64,000 nucleotides of DNA from Lachnospiraceae bacterium (GTDB lineage Bacteria; Bacillota; Clostridia; Lachnospirales; Lachnospiraceae), in the NCBI GenBank assembly GCA_017450065.1, contig JAFSYI010000059.1, positions 62,001-126,000 on the forward strand, read 5' to 3'. The notes beneath the pieces were generated by a model. It saw only the letters and a list, made by a program, of their open reading frames with translations. It had not been told where the DNA came from and did no database searches. A program made the position numbers and the translations under genes. Below are positions 34,444-43,851 of this stretch, piece after piece (positions within the stretch are counted from its first letter, which is position 1; the number at the start of each line of letters is the position of its first letter).

Positions 34444-34472
34444 ATTCTATAATAGCTTTGGCGCGTTGTCAA
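34444..34472 (-). promoter_or_regulatory. tRNA-Pro promoter
   Basis: Minus strand TTGACA, 17 bases, TAGAAT, about 18 bases before the tRNA 5' end. Confidence 0.78.
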
Positions 34473-34504
34473 CATTAATCAGCGAACAGAAGGAGTTGGA
34501 ATAA

Positions 34505-35410
34505 ATGATATATACGGTAACTTTTAATCCGGCAATCGATTATATCGTGAGAATGAACAGGGCACTGGATCCGGGAATGACCAACAGGTCTGTTTCCGAG
34601 AACTGTTTTTTCGGTGGCAAGGGAATAAATGTATCCACCATTCTGAAGAATCTCGGTATAGACAGTACGGCGCTCGGATTTGTGGCCGGTTTTACGGGTG
34701 ATGCAATTGTAAAGAGCGTACGTGAAAAGGGAATAATTGATGATTTTATCAGACTGGGGGACGGTATTTCAAGGATTAATGTAAAGATAAAGTCAACAGA
34801 GGAAACAGAGATAAATGCTCAGGGGCCTCATATTACACAGGAGGCCTTTGAGGAACTTCTGGGCAAACTCGACGGACTGAAAAAGGATGACATACTGATC
34901 CTTGCGGGGAGTATTCCCGGCTCTCTGCCGGATGATGTGTATGAGGTGATCCTGGAGCGGTTTAAAGACCGGGGGATAATATTCGTAGTGGATGCTACGG
35001 GGGACCTGCTTAAAAATGTACTAAAATATGGACCTTTTTTGATCAAACCCAATAATTATGAGCTGGGTGAAATGTTCGGGAAGACCCTTGATACCGATGC
35101 TAAGATAGAGGAGTATGCCAGGAAGCTTCAGGAGCTCGGAGCGGTGAATGTACTTGTATCAATGGCAGGCGACGGAGCGATGCTTGTAACGGAAGAGGGA
35201 AGCGTATACCGTGCCGGAGTTCCCAATGGAATTGTGAAGAATTCCGTCGGAGCCGGAGATTCGATGGTAGCCGGTTTTATTGCCGGATATCTGGAAACGA
35301 AGGATTACCGGTATGCACTGAAGATGGGTACGGCAGCAGGCAGTGCGACCGCATTTTCTGATGATCTGGCAACCGGGGAATTAATACGAAGTATTTACGA
35401 AACCCTGTAA
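34505..35410 (+). CDS. fruK: 1-phosphofructokinase family kinase (PfkB superfamily)
   Basis: A 301-residue sugar kinase. TVTFNPAIDY and FFGGKGINVSTILKNLG form the substrate-binding N-terminus; SVGAGDSMVAGF near residue 250 carries the anion hole and catalytic base D252. It phosphorylates fructose 1-phosphate to fructose 1,6-bisphosphate, or tagatose 6-phosphate in the related LacC group. No fructose PTS gene or FruR-type regulator is adjacent, so substrate assignment rests on the family only. AAGGAG precedes the ATG. birA follows after 41 bases. Confidence 0.88.
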   Translation: MIYTVTFNPAIDYIVRMNRALDPGMTNRSVSENCFFGGKGINVSTILKNLGIDSTALGFVAGFTGDAIVKSVREKGIIDDFIRLGDGISRINVKIKSTEETEINAQGPHITQEAFEELLGKLDGLKKDDILILAGSIPGSLPDDVYEVILERFKDRGIIFVVDATGDLLKNVLKYGPFLIKPNNYELGEMFGKTLDTDAKIEEYARKLQELGAVNVLVSMAGDGAMLVTEEGSVYRAGVPNGIVKNSVGAGDSMVAGFIAGYLETKDYRYALKMGTAAGSATAFSDDLATGELIRSIYETL

Positions 35411-35451
35411 AACACTATAAAAATGCAAAAGCGATCAGGCAGGTAAAGATA

Positions 35452-36657
35452 ATGGCAACGAAAGATGAAGTATTAAGATTGCTTCAGGAAAACAGTGAGG
35501 TATATATCTCCGGGCAGGAGATGGCGGACAGGCTGCATGTCACCAGGGCGGCAGTGTGGAAGGCGATTAAGGCGTTGGAAAAAGAAGGGTGTGCGATAGA
35601 AGCGGTCACCAATCGCGGATACCGGCTTGGCAGGGCACCTGATGCCATAGATGCTCCGTTTATAGAACGGTCGTTAAGAGAGTCGGGGCTGAATGTAAGA
35701 GTTATATTTAAAGAAGAAACCGGTTCGACCAATGAGGATGCACGAAGTGCACTCAGAGATTGGGTTTCCGCCGGCGATCCGGTGGGAAATTCCGAAAACA
35801 GTTCAATGGGAAATTCTTCGGACGATCCCGCAGATGATCCTGCCAGAAGGCAGAGGGCGGTTCTCGTTATTGCGGATAAACAGAATGCCGGAAGGGGGCG
35901 AAGGGGGAGGGATTTCTATTCGCCACCCGGAACGGGATTGTATATGAGCCTTGCGATGGGGAATGTGCAGGAAGTACTTAAGATGGCCAGGGTTACTGCC
36001 GTGGCTGCGGTAGCTGTTGCCGACGCCGTGGATGAAACTGTGTTTGACGGAGATGACAGGACAGCTATCAAGTGGGTAAATGATATATATATCGGAGAAA
36101 AGAAGGTATGCGGAATACTATCCGAGGCATTCCTTCCAATGGAAGATGAGGAAGACGGCTGCGTTGTAGTGGGGATTGGAATTAATGTATATGAGCCCAC
36201 GGGCGGTTTCCCCGAGGATATAGACAACAGGGCGGGAGCTCTTATAACGCTGCATGAGTCATCCGAAGGAGCGGTGGATGGATCCGGAACTGAAAACAGA
36301 AACGGTAAGGAGTCTGTTGCGGAAGCCAGAAGTGGAAATGAGTCATCAGGAGAAGGCGGGGTTACAGTTGATCCCGGCAGGACCGGCCTCAGGTCGGTAC
36401 TTGCATCCCGTGTGATCGCAGGTTTCTTCAAATATATGGCAGCGCCGGAGCTGAGTCTTAAAAAATACAGGGAAAAGTCAAATCTTATCGGTCATGAGAT
36501 AACGATCAATGATTTCAGAAATGAAGCGAAGGACAGACCGGATAAAACTGCCGTAGTAATAGAAATAGATGATGAATGCAGGCTGGTTGTGGAATATCCG
36601 GACGGAAGAAGAGAAGCTCTCTCATCCGGTGAAGTAAGTGTGGTTAAAAGCCGTTAA
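35452..36657 (+). CDS. birA: Bifunctional biotin ligase / biotin repressor with low-complexity insertions
   Basis: 401 residues, versus about 320-330 for typical BirA. The N-terminal winged helix (VYISGQEMADRLHVTRAAVW) binds DNA. The ligase core has ETGSTNEDAR, GRGRRGRDFYSPPGTGLYMS and KWVNDIYIGEKKVCGILSE. It makes biotinyl-AMP and biotinylates carboxylases. Two hydrophilic insertions explain the length: one at about 104-130 rich in Ser/Asn/Asp, and one at about 275-315 rich in Glu/Ser/Gly. They lie between core strands and leave the catalytic motifs intact. No BirA-type operator was recognised nearby. Confidence 0.92.
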   Translation: MATKDEVLRLLQENSEVYISGQEMADRLHVTRAAVWKAIKALEKEGCAIEAVTNRGYRLGRAPDAIDAPFIERSLRESGLNVRVIFKEETGSTNEDARSALRDWVSAGDPVGNSENSSMGNSSDDPADDPARRQRAVLVIADKQNAGRGRRGRDFYSPPGTGLYMSLAMGNVQEVLKMARVTAVAAVAVADAVDETVFDGDDRTAIKWVNDIYIGEKKVCGILSEAFLPMEDEEDGCVVVGIGINVYEPTGGFPEDIDNRAGALITLHESSEGAVDGSGTENRNGKESVAEARSGNESSGEGGVTVDPGRTGLRSVLASRVIAGFFKYMAAPELSLKKYREKSNLIGHEITINDFRNEAKDRPDKTAVVIEIDDECRLVVEYPDGRREALSSGEVSVVKSR

Positions 36658-36686
36658 ACGGGTTCGGAAAGTTAAGTATCCGGCTC

Positions 36687-36715
36687 TTGACATATGTACA
36701 GGGGTCGGATATAAT
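36687..36715 (+). promoter_or_regulatory. Strong sigma-A promoter of the symporter gene
   Basis: TTGACA and TATAAT, both perfect, are separated by 17 bases. The transcript would start near 36722, leaving a 165-base leader before the symporter. Confidence 0.88.
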
Positions 36716-36734
36716 ATATGCGTTGCTACTTCAG

Positions 36735-36760
36735 CACTTTAAAGTGTAACGCTTTAAAGC
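36735..36760. promoter_or_regulatory. Paired TTTAAA palindromes in the symporter leader
   Basis: CACTTTAAAGTG (12-base perfect palindrome) and GCTTTAAAGC (10-base) share the core CTTTAAAG and are centred 15 bases apart, just downstream of the predicted start site. They could be operator half-sites; the regulator is unknown. Confidence 0.45.
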
Positions 36761-36887
36761 AGATGAGTAATAAGGCTGAATCATAATATTGATAAGGTTA
36801 AAACCAACAGAAGTATGCAACGGAAATCGAAACAAAAGTATCAGAAATACGTAACTGAAAAGTAACGGAAGTAAGGGAGGTCTCAAA

Positions 36888-38468
36888 ATGACAGTCATAT
36901 TAAGTTCGATCCTGTTAGTCGTATTCTTTGCGGTGATGATCGGGGTCGGCATCTATACAAGGAAGAATGCGACCGATGTAAACGGATTTGTTCTGGGCGG
37001 AAGGAGTGTTGGTCCGTGGCTTACGGCCTTCGCCTTCGGTACTTCATATTTTTCGGCGGTTATCTTTGTCGGATATGCGGGTCAGTTCGGCTGGCTGTAT
37101 GGTATGTCCGCTACATGGGCAGGAATCGGAAATGCCCTTGTAGGTTCGATGCTTGCATGGAAGATACTCGGCAGAAGGACAAGGATAATGACACAGTATC
37201 TGGATTCCAGGACAATGCCGGATTTCTTTGAAAAGAGATTCTACAGTAAGAATCTTAAGATAATAGCATCAGTGATCGTATTTGTGTTCCTGATACCGTA
37301 TACGGCATCCTTATACAACGGTCTGTCATCACTGTTCGGCCTTGTGTTTGACCTGCCTTACTGGGTGGTCATAGCGGTTATGGCAGTACTTACCGGAATC
37401 TATGTCATCTTCGGCGGATATATGGCAACGGCCATTAACGATTTCATACAGGGAATAATCATGCTGATAGGTATCACAGCCGTGATCCTTGCAGTACTTA
37501 ACGGACATGGCGGACTGATCAGTGCCATGCAGGAGCTGTCGGCCGTGGAATGTGAGGGCTGGGCAGGCGGAGCTTATACCTCGTTCCTTGGACCCGATCC
37601 GATGGCACTTGTATTCGTGGTAATACTTACATCCCTCGGAACATGGGGACTTCCCCAGATGGTAGGAAAGTTCTATGCGATCAAGAGTGAAAAGGATATA
37701 CATAAGGGAACCATCATCTCTACATTCTTTGCCATGATAGTGGCCGCAGGGTGCTATTTCCTCGGAGGGTTCGGAAGACTTTATGCCGATAAGATAAGCT
37801 ACAATCCCGCCAACGGCAAGCCGCTTTTCGATACGATCGTTCCGGCAATGCTTTCAACACTTTCACCTGTGATAATCGCAGTGGTAATAGTGCTGGTTCT
37901 TTCGGCATCAATGTCGACCCTTTCGTCACTTGTGCTTACCAGCAGCTCGACGCTGACGCTTGACGTTATCAAGCCTGCTTCAAAGAAAGAAATGGATGAG
38001 AAAAGACAGGTGTTTATCATGAGGCTGTTTATAGTCTTCTTCATTCTTGTTTCCGCAATAATAGCAGTGGTTAAGGATGCCTTCCCGGGCATAACATTCA
38101 TCGCTCAGATGATGGGTGTTTCATGGGGTGCTCTTGCAGGAGCCTTTCTTGCACCGTTCCTCTATGGTCTGTACTGGAAGGGCGCGACCAGGGCATCGGT
38201 GGCAGCGTGTTATATCTGGGGCTGCGGTATAGCAATAATCCAGCTTATCGTAACTCTTGGCGGAGTGGATGTAAGCTCATGGGGACCGGTTATAGGATAT
38301 ATCTTCAAGTCATCGATCAATTCCGGCGTTGTTGCCATGGTCGGGGGACTGATAGTGGTTCCGCTTGTAAGTGCATTCACTAAGAAGGAGGACGCGAAGA
38401 AGATCGATGAGATGTTCACGTGCTTTGACAAGAGGGTTCAGGTACCTGTTAAGGAGGCACTGGACTGA
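36888..38468 (+). CDS. Sodium:solute symporter (SSS family)
   Basis: A 526-residue transporter with about 13 hydrophobic helices. SSS landmarks include the first-helix segment MIGVGIYTRKNATDVNGF, FGTSYFSAVIFVGYAGQ, and the broken helix region with SASMSTLSSLVLTSSSTLT, which supplies the second sodium site. The family imports sugars, amino acids, pantothenate or other solutes using the sodium gradient; the substrate cannot be named. GGGAGG precedes the ATG. It is monocistronic: a strong promoter lies upstream and a terminator 17 bases after the stop. Confidence 0.9.
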   Translation: MTVILSSILLVVFFAVMIGVGIYTRKNATDVNGFVLGGRSVGPWLTAFAFGTSYFSAVIFVGYAGQFGWLYGMSATWAGIGNALVGSMLAWKILGRRTRIMTQYLDSRTMPDFFEKRFYSKNLKIIASVIVFVFLIPYTASLYNGLSSLFGLVFDLPYWVVIAVMAVLTGIYVIFGGYMATAINDFIQGIIMLIGITAVILAVLNGHGGLISAMQELSAVECEGWAGGAYTSFLGPDPMALVFVVILTSLGTWGLPQMVGKFYAIKSEKDIHKGTIISTFFAMIVAAGCYFLGGFGRLYADKISYNPANGKPLFDTIVPAMLSTLSPVIIAVVIVLVLSASMSTLSSLVLTSSSTLTLDVIKPASKKEMDEKRQVFIMRLFIVFFILVSAIIAVVKDAFPGITFIAQMMGVSWGALAGAFLAPFLYGLYWKGATRASVAACYIWGCGIAIIQLIVTLGGVDVSSWGPVIGYIFKSSINSGVVAMVGGLIVVPLVSAFTKKEDAKKIDEMFTCFDKRVQVPVKEALD

Positions 38469-38484
38469 TCCGTGGATTATTCAG

Positions 38485-38510
38485 AGGCAGGGCAAAGGCC
38501 CTGCCTTTTT
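38485..38510 (+). terminator. Symporter gene terminator
   Basis: AGGCAGGGC and GCCCTGCCT form a 9-base stem with a four-base loop followed by TTTT. Confidence 0.9.
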
Positions 38511-38555
38511 GATCGATTTAAGCAATTTTAATATTTTATTGCGCAATTTGAACAC

Positions 38556-38584
38556 TTGAAATAAAGGGGGTAATCTGATAGAAT
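38556..38584 (+). promoter_or_regulatory. tRNA-Leu promoter
   Basis: TTGAAA, 17 bases, TAGAAT, with about 14 bases to the mature tRNA 5' end. Confidence 0.75.
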
Positions 38585-38598
38585 ATTCTGTGTTTTAT

Positions 38599-38680
38599 GC
38601 GGATATGGCGGAATTGGCAGACGCGCAGGATTTAGGTTCCTGTGCCGCAGGGTGTGCGGGTTCGACTCCCGCTATCCGCA
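38599..38680 (+). tRNA. tRNA-Leu (TAG)
   Basis: Class II tRNA of 82 bases: acceptor GCGGATA/TATCCGC, D-loop with GAATTGGCAGACGCG, anticodon loop ATTTAGG (anticodon TAG), a variable arm (TGCCGCAGGGTGT region) and T-arm GGGTTCGACTCCC. Confidence 0.95.
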
Positions 38681-38758
38681 TTGATCATTAATACATTGTT
38701 CGTGTTCAAGGTACCGGAAGGTCAGACCGCAGTATATGAAAGGGAACTTTGATATAAT

Positions 38759-40933
38759 ATGAATCACAAAAGTGGAAGCCCCGAACAGCCCTCGTGCGTG
38801 CTTCTCTGTGGGAAAACCGAATTGCTTGATTATGAGACCCTTAAGCAGATAGCGCAGTACTACAATGTGGTTGTTTCCGGAGAAAGAATAAACAGGGATA
38901 TATACCGCAGGAAGTTAACGCGTAAGATACACATATATAATGAAGATCCCACATCCGAGAATTTCAAAAAGATAGCCTATGCATATTCGCCTGATGTGAT
39001 ATGGTATTTTTCGGGTTTTGCGGATGGCGGGGACGGACTTGACAACGAGAGCAGGAAGATAGAAAGGCTCATTGAGTGCTGTGTTGCCAACGAAGTGCAG
39101 AAGCTTATTATCATATCTTCGATTAACAGTCTTAATTACACCCCGTTAACGGAGCAGAAGATGATCATCGGGAAGGAATTCGCATCTCCCCGTTCCTTTG
39201 ACTGTGCCAAAATGGAAGAGCTTGTGAGCTTCAATGCAGGCAGGGGTCAGATAAGGACTGTTATTGTAAGAGCACCATATATATCAGGCAGGATAAGCAG
39301 AAACAATTATCTCAGCAGCATATTTGCCACCATGATGGATAACGGTGCCGTATCATTTCCATATAATGAAAAACAGATGATAGATTTCTTTTCATTAAGA
39401 GATCTGTGTGAACTGCTCATATCCATTACCGAAGAAACCATGGATTCCACGGGTGAGTATACCGTGCTCAGCGGTTATCAGACCACTTACGGGGAATTCG
39501 GCTCAATGCTCAAGGGACTTGATGCCACGGTAAAGCTGGAATATGACAGACCGGCTGTCTATGATCTTGTGCTGAATAAGGAGCGCGAGGCGCAGAGAGT
39601 CAGGGAAAGCTACGGTTTTATAGCTGCCGATAATGTACTTGACGGTTTGGATGAGGCTTACAGAGAGTATTCAAGGAATGTTGTAAAAAAATCGGCTTTA
39701 AAGGAAAAGCTCGGGAAGTTTCTGACTCTGGTTTCCGACAATACTCTTAAGTTTGCCGAGCTGATAATACTGTTCATAGCAGTTCAGTATCTTCTTAAAT
39801 ACACTTCGGATTCGGTTTATTTTAAATATATCGATCTCAGGCTTTTCTTCGTTGTGATCCTCGGAATGACTCACGGAATGCATATCGGAATCCTGGCCGG
39901 TGTTCTTGAATGTATATCGCTTGTTCTCGTATACAGGCAGACGGGTGTGAACGGCATGATGCTGTTCTATAACGTTGATTACTGGCTGCCCTTCGCAATT
40001 TATCTTATGACCGGAGCGATAACCGGATATATCACGACCGCAAAGAATCAGAAGATTTCTTTCATGGAGCAGGAGACTGCGGCACTTCAGGACAAGTATA
40101 TGTTCCTTAACAATGTATATATGTCGGTCATTGATAACAAGGAGGAATACAAGAGACAGATCCTTGGTTATCAGGACAGCTTCGGGAAGATATTCGAGGC
40201 AGTCGAGAAGCTCGACAGCTCGGTTCCTGCCGATATTTTCATGAACGGTGTCAATACTTTGGAACGCATACTGAACAACAGAAGCATAGCCATCTATACC
40301 ATGGATGAATGGCAGAAATATCTGCGCCTTGTTGCCTGCTCAAGAGAGATGATGGCAAGATTGACCAATTCGGTCAGTATCGATGATTTCAGGATAATAT
40401 ACGATGAGATACTGGATAAGGGAACATGGAAGAATACTGATTTTGCCCCGGGTCTTCCAATGTACGCCTACGGTATAGTGGAGGATGGGAAGGTCAGGCT
40501 TATGATCTGTCTGTTTGAGGCGGGTCCCGAGCAGATGGGACTGTATTATATGAACCTGTTCACTATACTGTGCAGCCTTATCAGGGTATCCTTCATCCGT
40601 GCGCTTGAGTATCAGCAAGCGATTGAGGATGAAAAATATTACAGGGATACAGAGGTACTGATCCCATCCTTCTTTGAGGATGAGCTTAATTCACAGAGGA
40701 AAATGGCAGAGGCCGGTGTCGCAAGCTATATCCTGCTGCAGATAGAGGAATCTGATGTCACGAGCTTTAATGACAGCCTTAAGGGCCTTATAAGACACAG
40801 CGATATAGCCGGCGCCGGGTATGACGGTAACTATTATCTGCTTCTGACACAGACCAACAGGGATATAGTAGGCATAGTGGGCAAGAGGTTAACGGAGCAT
40901 GAGATCAAATATACGGTCGTGGAGGGAATGTAG
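38759..40933 (+). CDS. pelD: PelD-like cyclic-di-GMP receptor with N-terminal SDR-like domain
   Basis: 724 residues. The N-terminus (about 12-290) resembles an NAD-dependent epimerase/SDR protein, but the glycine-rich loop is degraded and the YxxxK pair reads FDCAK (147-151), so it is probably non-catalytic. Four membrane helices follow (about 335-430), then a coiled segment, a GAF-like domain (about 460-610) and a C-terminal GGDEF-fold. The I-site RxxD is kept (R679, D682) while the GGDEF signature reads YDGNY. In PelD this arrangement binds cyclic-di-GMP and activates Pel polymer synthesis at the membrane. The start is fixed by absence of alternatives; AGGGA lies 13 bases upstream. It heads the operon. 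Confidence 0.85.
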   Translation: MNHKSGSPEQPSCVLLCGKTELLDYETLKQIAQYYNVVVSGERINRDIYRRKLTRKIHIYNEDPTSENFKKIAYAYSPDVIWYFSGFADGGDGLDNESRKIERLIECCVANEVQKLIIISSINSLNYTPLTEQKMIIGKEFASPRSFDCAKMEELVSFNAGRGQIRTVIVRAPYISGRISRNNYLSSIFATMMDNGAVSFPYNEKQMIDFFSLRDLCELLISITEETMDSTGEYTVLSGYQTTYGEFGSMLKGLDATVKLEYDRPAVYDLVLNKEREAQRVRESYGFIAADNVLDGLDEAYREYSRNVVKKSALKEKLGKFLTLVSDNTLKFAELIILFIAVQYLLKYTSDSVYFKYIDLRLFFVVILGMTHGMHIGILAGVLECISLVLVYRQTGVNGMMLFYNVDYWLPFAIYLMTGAITGYITTAKNQKISFMEQETAALQDKYMFLNNVYMSVIDNKEEYKRQILGYQDSFGKIFEAVEKLDSSVPADIFMNGVNTLERILNNRSIAIYTMDEWQKYLRLVACSREMMARLTNSVSIDDFRIIYDEILDKGTWKNTDFAPGLPMYAYGIVEDGKVRLMICLFEAGPEQMGLYYMNLFTILCSLIRVSFIRALEYQQAIEDEKYYRDTEVLIPSFFEDELNSQRKMAEAGVASYILLQIEESDVTSFNDSLKGLIRHSDIAGAGYDGNYYLLLTQTNRDIVGIVGKRLTEHEIKYTVVEGM

Positions 40934-40936
40934 GGA

Positions 40937-41953
40937 ATGCATTGGATAGTGATCTTCTTTATACTCCATATCCTTGTCTGCACCGTGGTTCTGTGCCTCA
41001 GGATACTGCGTATACTGAAGTGCGGTTATATAAACATTTTCATAGCTTTCTTTGTGCCCGTATGGGGAATGGTAATGCTGATACGCAAGCGTTATTCGGA
41101 TAAGCATTCGGAGAGAGAAGGCGAGGAGATCGACGCCAGGATGCCGACAGCGGAATTTGAAAAGAAGAGCGTCCCGATTGATCAGGATGAGAAGGATATC
41201 GTGCCTTTGGCGGAGGCGCTTGCCGTTAATGACAGCGTCACACGAAGGGATATAATGATGGACATCCTCTACAGCGTGAACAAGAGCATTGTCGTGGAGA
41301 ACGACGATCTTAAGGAGAAGGTCGTTCCGCTTGAAGAGGCACTGGTCGTAAATGATACGGCAACGAGAAGGAACCTTATCATAGATGTTCTTTATTCCAA
41401 TCCGAGTGAATATGTGGCTCAGCTTAACGATGCCAAGGAAAATAAAGACACAGAGGTTGTGCACTATGCCGCGACGGCACTTGCCGAGATACAGAAGGAT
41501 TTCGACCTTAAGTTCCATGACATCATGCTGAGGAAGGCGGAGGATCCCGATAATGAGGCGACAGACAATGAGTACCAGGTTCTCCTTGAGAATTATATAG
41601 CCAGCGGGTTGCTGGAGGGTGATGCACTTAAAAACCAGCTCAGGAATTACTCGGAACTTCTTGACAGAAAGATAAGCAGGAAGGAAACAAAGGGCAGATG
41701 GACGCTGCTTAACAAGAAGGCGGATGCGGACCTTAAGCTGAGGGATGCCAAAGCACTTGATAAGGATGTTGTTCTTATGTCGAAGCGCTGGCCCGAGCAC
41801 GAGAACGTCTATATGTATAAGATGCAGAGCGCCATGCTTAAGAAGGACAGCGTGCGCATAAGGGAAATAATAAAGGAAATACGGGATAAGAATATATATC
41901 TTTCGGCTGAACTGCGCGGACTGGTTCAGTTTTGGGATGAAAAAGCAGGATGA
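40937..41953 (+). CDS. pelE: PelE-like membrane/TPR scaffold
   Basis: 338 residues: two N-terminal membrane helices (IVIFFILHILVCTVVLCL; INIFIAFFVPVWGMVMLI), then a soluble helical region with TPR/HEAT-like repetition. Two internal repeats (VPLAEALAVNDSVTRRDIMM and VPLEEALVVNDTATRRNLI) are visible at about 85-130. PelE bridges PelD to the synthase in the Pel complex. It begins 3 bases after pelD stops and its last codons overlap the next start (ATGA), so translation is coupled. Confidence 0.8.
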   Translation: MHWIVIFFILHILVCTVVLCLRILRILKCGYINIFIAFFVPVWGMVMLIRKRYSDKHSEREGEEIDARMPTAEFEKKSVPIDQDEKDIVPLAEALAVNDSVTRRDIMMDILYSVNKSIVVENDDLKEKVVPLEEALVVNDTATRRNLIIDVLYSNPSEYVAQLNDAKENKDTEVVHYAATALAEIQKDFDLKFHDIMLRKAEDPDNEATDNEYQVLLENYIASGLLEGDALKNQLRNYSELLDRKISRKETKGRWTLLNKKADADLKLRDAKALDKDVVLMSKRWPEHENVYMYKMQSAMLKKDSVRIREIIKEIRDKNIYLSAELRGLVQFWDEKAG

Positions 41954-43851
41954 ATAAACTGTTTGGGAGAGAAAAAAAAGAAAAGCTTAAGAATGCTGCT
42001 CATATAAATCTGGGAGGCGTATATGTCCTCGGAGTCATGTACTGTATACTTATGGTGGTGCTTATTGCGGTTCAGGCAAATGTAAGATATACGATACGTG
42101 CCGACCGTCTTACCCTGCTTCCGAGGGAAGAGCTTGCAAAGCTTAAGACAGAGCAGACAGAAAGGATGGACGATACATTCCGGACTGACAGCCCGGATAC
42201 ACATAAGGACACCCTTCTGGTTATAGAGGACGGCGATGCCGGAAGTGAGAAGGCGCAGAAGCTTTATATCCCTGTTTTTTCGCAAATGAAAATAGCTTAT
42301 GATGTGTGTACGGCCGAGACCCTTGAACCCGGGATGATCCGGGAATACGATAAGATAGTTCTGGCGATAACCCATTATCCTCTGCTTGCGGATACGATAG
42401 CCGATCTTAAGGTATGGGTGAAGCAGGGCGGAAATCTCATGATAGCCTATCCGCCCGAGGTATCGGGGAGTTACCAGACTCTTTATGAAATCCTCGGAAT
42501 CAAGGACAGCGGAGATACCACATTGGTTGAGGGGCTGCATTTTGATAAGAATTTCATGATCGGAGGGATTGCAAAGGATTACTACATCATAGATGCCTAT
42601 GACTGCTCACTGGGACTGTCCATCACGGATGACTGTGAGGTCTATATCCGTTCGACCGATGAATATTCGGTGCCTCTTGTCTGGCGCAGGAAAGCCGGGG
42701 AAGGAACCATAGTGGTGGACAATTTCGGTATCCTTGAGAAGGCATACAGAGGGATACACTGCGCGGCTTACAGCCTGTTGGGAGACTACTGTATATATCC
42801 CGTGATAAACGGCGCAGCTTTCTATATAGATGATTTTCCCTCACCGGTTCCGGGAGGTGACGGACAGTACATAACAAGGGACTACAATATGTCCATCAGC
42901 GATTTCTATTCGCAGGTATGGTGGAATGACATATATGAGCTTGCCAAAAAACATAATATTTATTACACGGGCCTTGTAATAGAGGATTATTCCAATCAGG
43001 TAAGCGGTGAGTTCGTACGGAACAGGGAGATAAGGAGATTCCAGTATTTCGGAAACATGCTGTTGCGTTCGGGCGGTGAGATAGGAATACACGGGTACAA
43101 TCATATGCCGCTGGTGCTTGAGAATTTCGATTACAAGGATCAGTATGATGCCTATATCCAGTGGCCTTCGGTTGAGGATATGAGGAATTCACTTAATGAG
43201 GTGTTTGATTTTACACATGACCTGTTCAAGGATGAGGAACTGCTGGTCTATGTGCCGCCCTCGAATGTTCTGTCAGAAGAGGGCAGGAAGCTCTTAAATG
43301 AAACATCCATCCGTTCCGTGGCAGCCGTTTATCTGTCGACGGATATGGCCTTTGAGCAGGAATTCGATGTATCCGGAGACGGAATGATCAACTGTCCGAG
43401 GATCACGTCCGGCTGTGTTATAGATGATTATATGGAACTGGCTGCTCTGTCGGAGTTAAACCTGCATTTCGTTAATACACATTTCGTTCATCCCGATGAT
43501 GTGCTGGATGAGGACAGAGGTGCCCGTCTCGGCTGGGCGAAGCTGTATAAGAATCTGTGTAACTATTATGACTGGCTGTACAAAGTATGTCCCAAGCTGC
43601 GTAATATGACGGGTACCGAGCTGGCTGCAGCCGTAGAGCATTACGATCTGGTAGGAGTAAACAGAGAATTTACGGATGACAGGCTCACGTTAAAGCTTGA
43701 TAATTTCAATGGTGAGAACTGGATGCTGTTTCGCGTAAATAACGGCAAGAAGCTCTTAAGGGTCCGGGGCGGAGGCTTTGATGAGGTTGCCGACGGACTG
43801 TATCTTATACGATGTGCTAAGGATGAAGTCGAGCTGGAGATATATAAATAA
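41950..43851 (+). CDS. pelA: PelA-type DUF2194 polysaccharide deacetylase, membrane anchored
   Basis: 633 residues with one N-terminal membrane helix (GGVYVLGVMYCILMVVLIAV) and an extracytoplasmic body. DUF2194 proteins carry a family-4-like deacetylase: FYIDDFPSP (about residue 280-288) and IGIHGYNHMPL (about 378-388) supply the Asp and His metal ligands. Only the deacetylase part of PelA is present; the N-terminal glycoside-hydrolase domain of the Pseudomonas enzyme is missing, as in other Gram-positive Pel loci. Deacetylation gives the polymer its positive charge. A DUF4832 protein at the operon end may supply the missing barrel. pelF starts directly after its stop. Confidence 0.82.
   Translation: MNKLFGREKKEKLKNAAHINLGGVYVLGVMYCILMVVLIAVQANVRYTIRADRLTLLPREELAKLKTEQTERMDDTFRTDSPDTHKDTLLVIEDGDAGSEKAQKLYIPVFSQMKIAYDVCTAETLEPGMIREYDKIVLAITHYPLLADTIADLKVWVKQGGNLMIAYPPEVSGSYQTLYEILGIKDSGDTTLVEGLHFDKNFMIGGIAKDYYIIDAYDCSLGLSITDDCEVYIRSTDEYSVPLVWRRKAGEGTIVVDNFGILEKAYRGIHCAAYSLLGDYCIYPVINGAAFYIDDFPSPVPGGDGQYITRDYNMSISDFYSQVWWNDIYELAKKHNIYYTGLVIEDYSNQVSGEFVRNREIRRFQYFGNMLLRSGGEIGIHGYNHMPLVLENFDYKDQYDAYIQWPSVEDMRNSLNEVFDFTHDLFKDEELLVYVPPSNVLSEEGRKLLNETSIRSVAAVYLSTDMAFEQEFDVSGDGMINCPRITSGCVIDDYMELAALSELNLHFVNTHFVHPDDVLDEDRGARLGWAKLYKNLCNYYDWLYKVCPKLRNMTGTELAAAVEHYDLVGVNREFTDDRLTLKLDNFNGENWMLFRVNNGKKLLRVRGGGFDEVADGLYLIRCAKDEVELEIYK

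Noticed and set aside
38754..38759. TATAAT directly before pelD as its promoter
   Set aside because: It touches the start codon and would give a leaderless message with no good -35 at spacing; the AGGGA ribosome site would lie outside the transcript.
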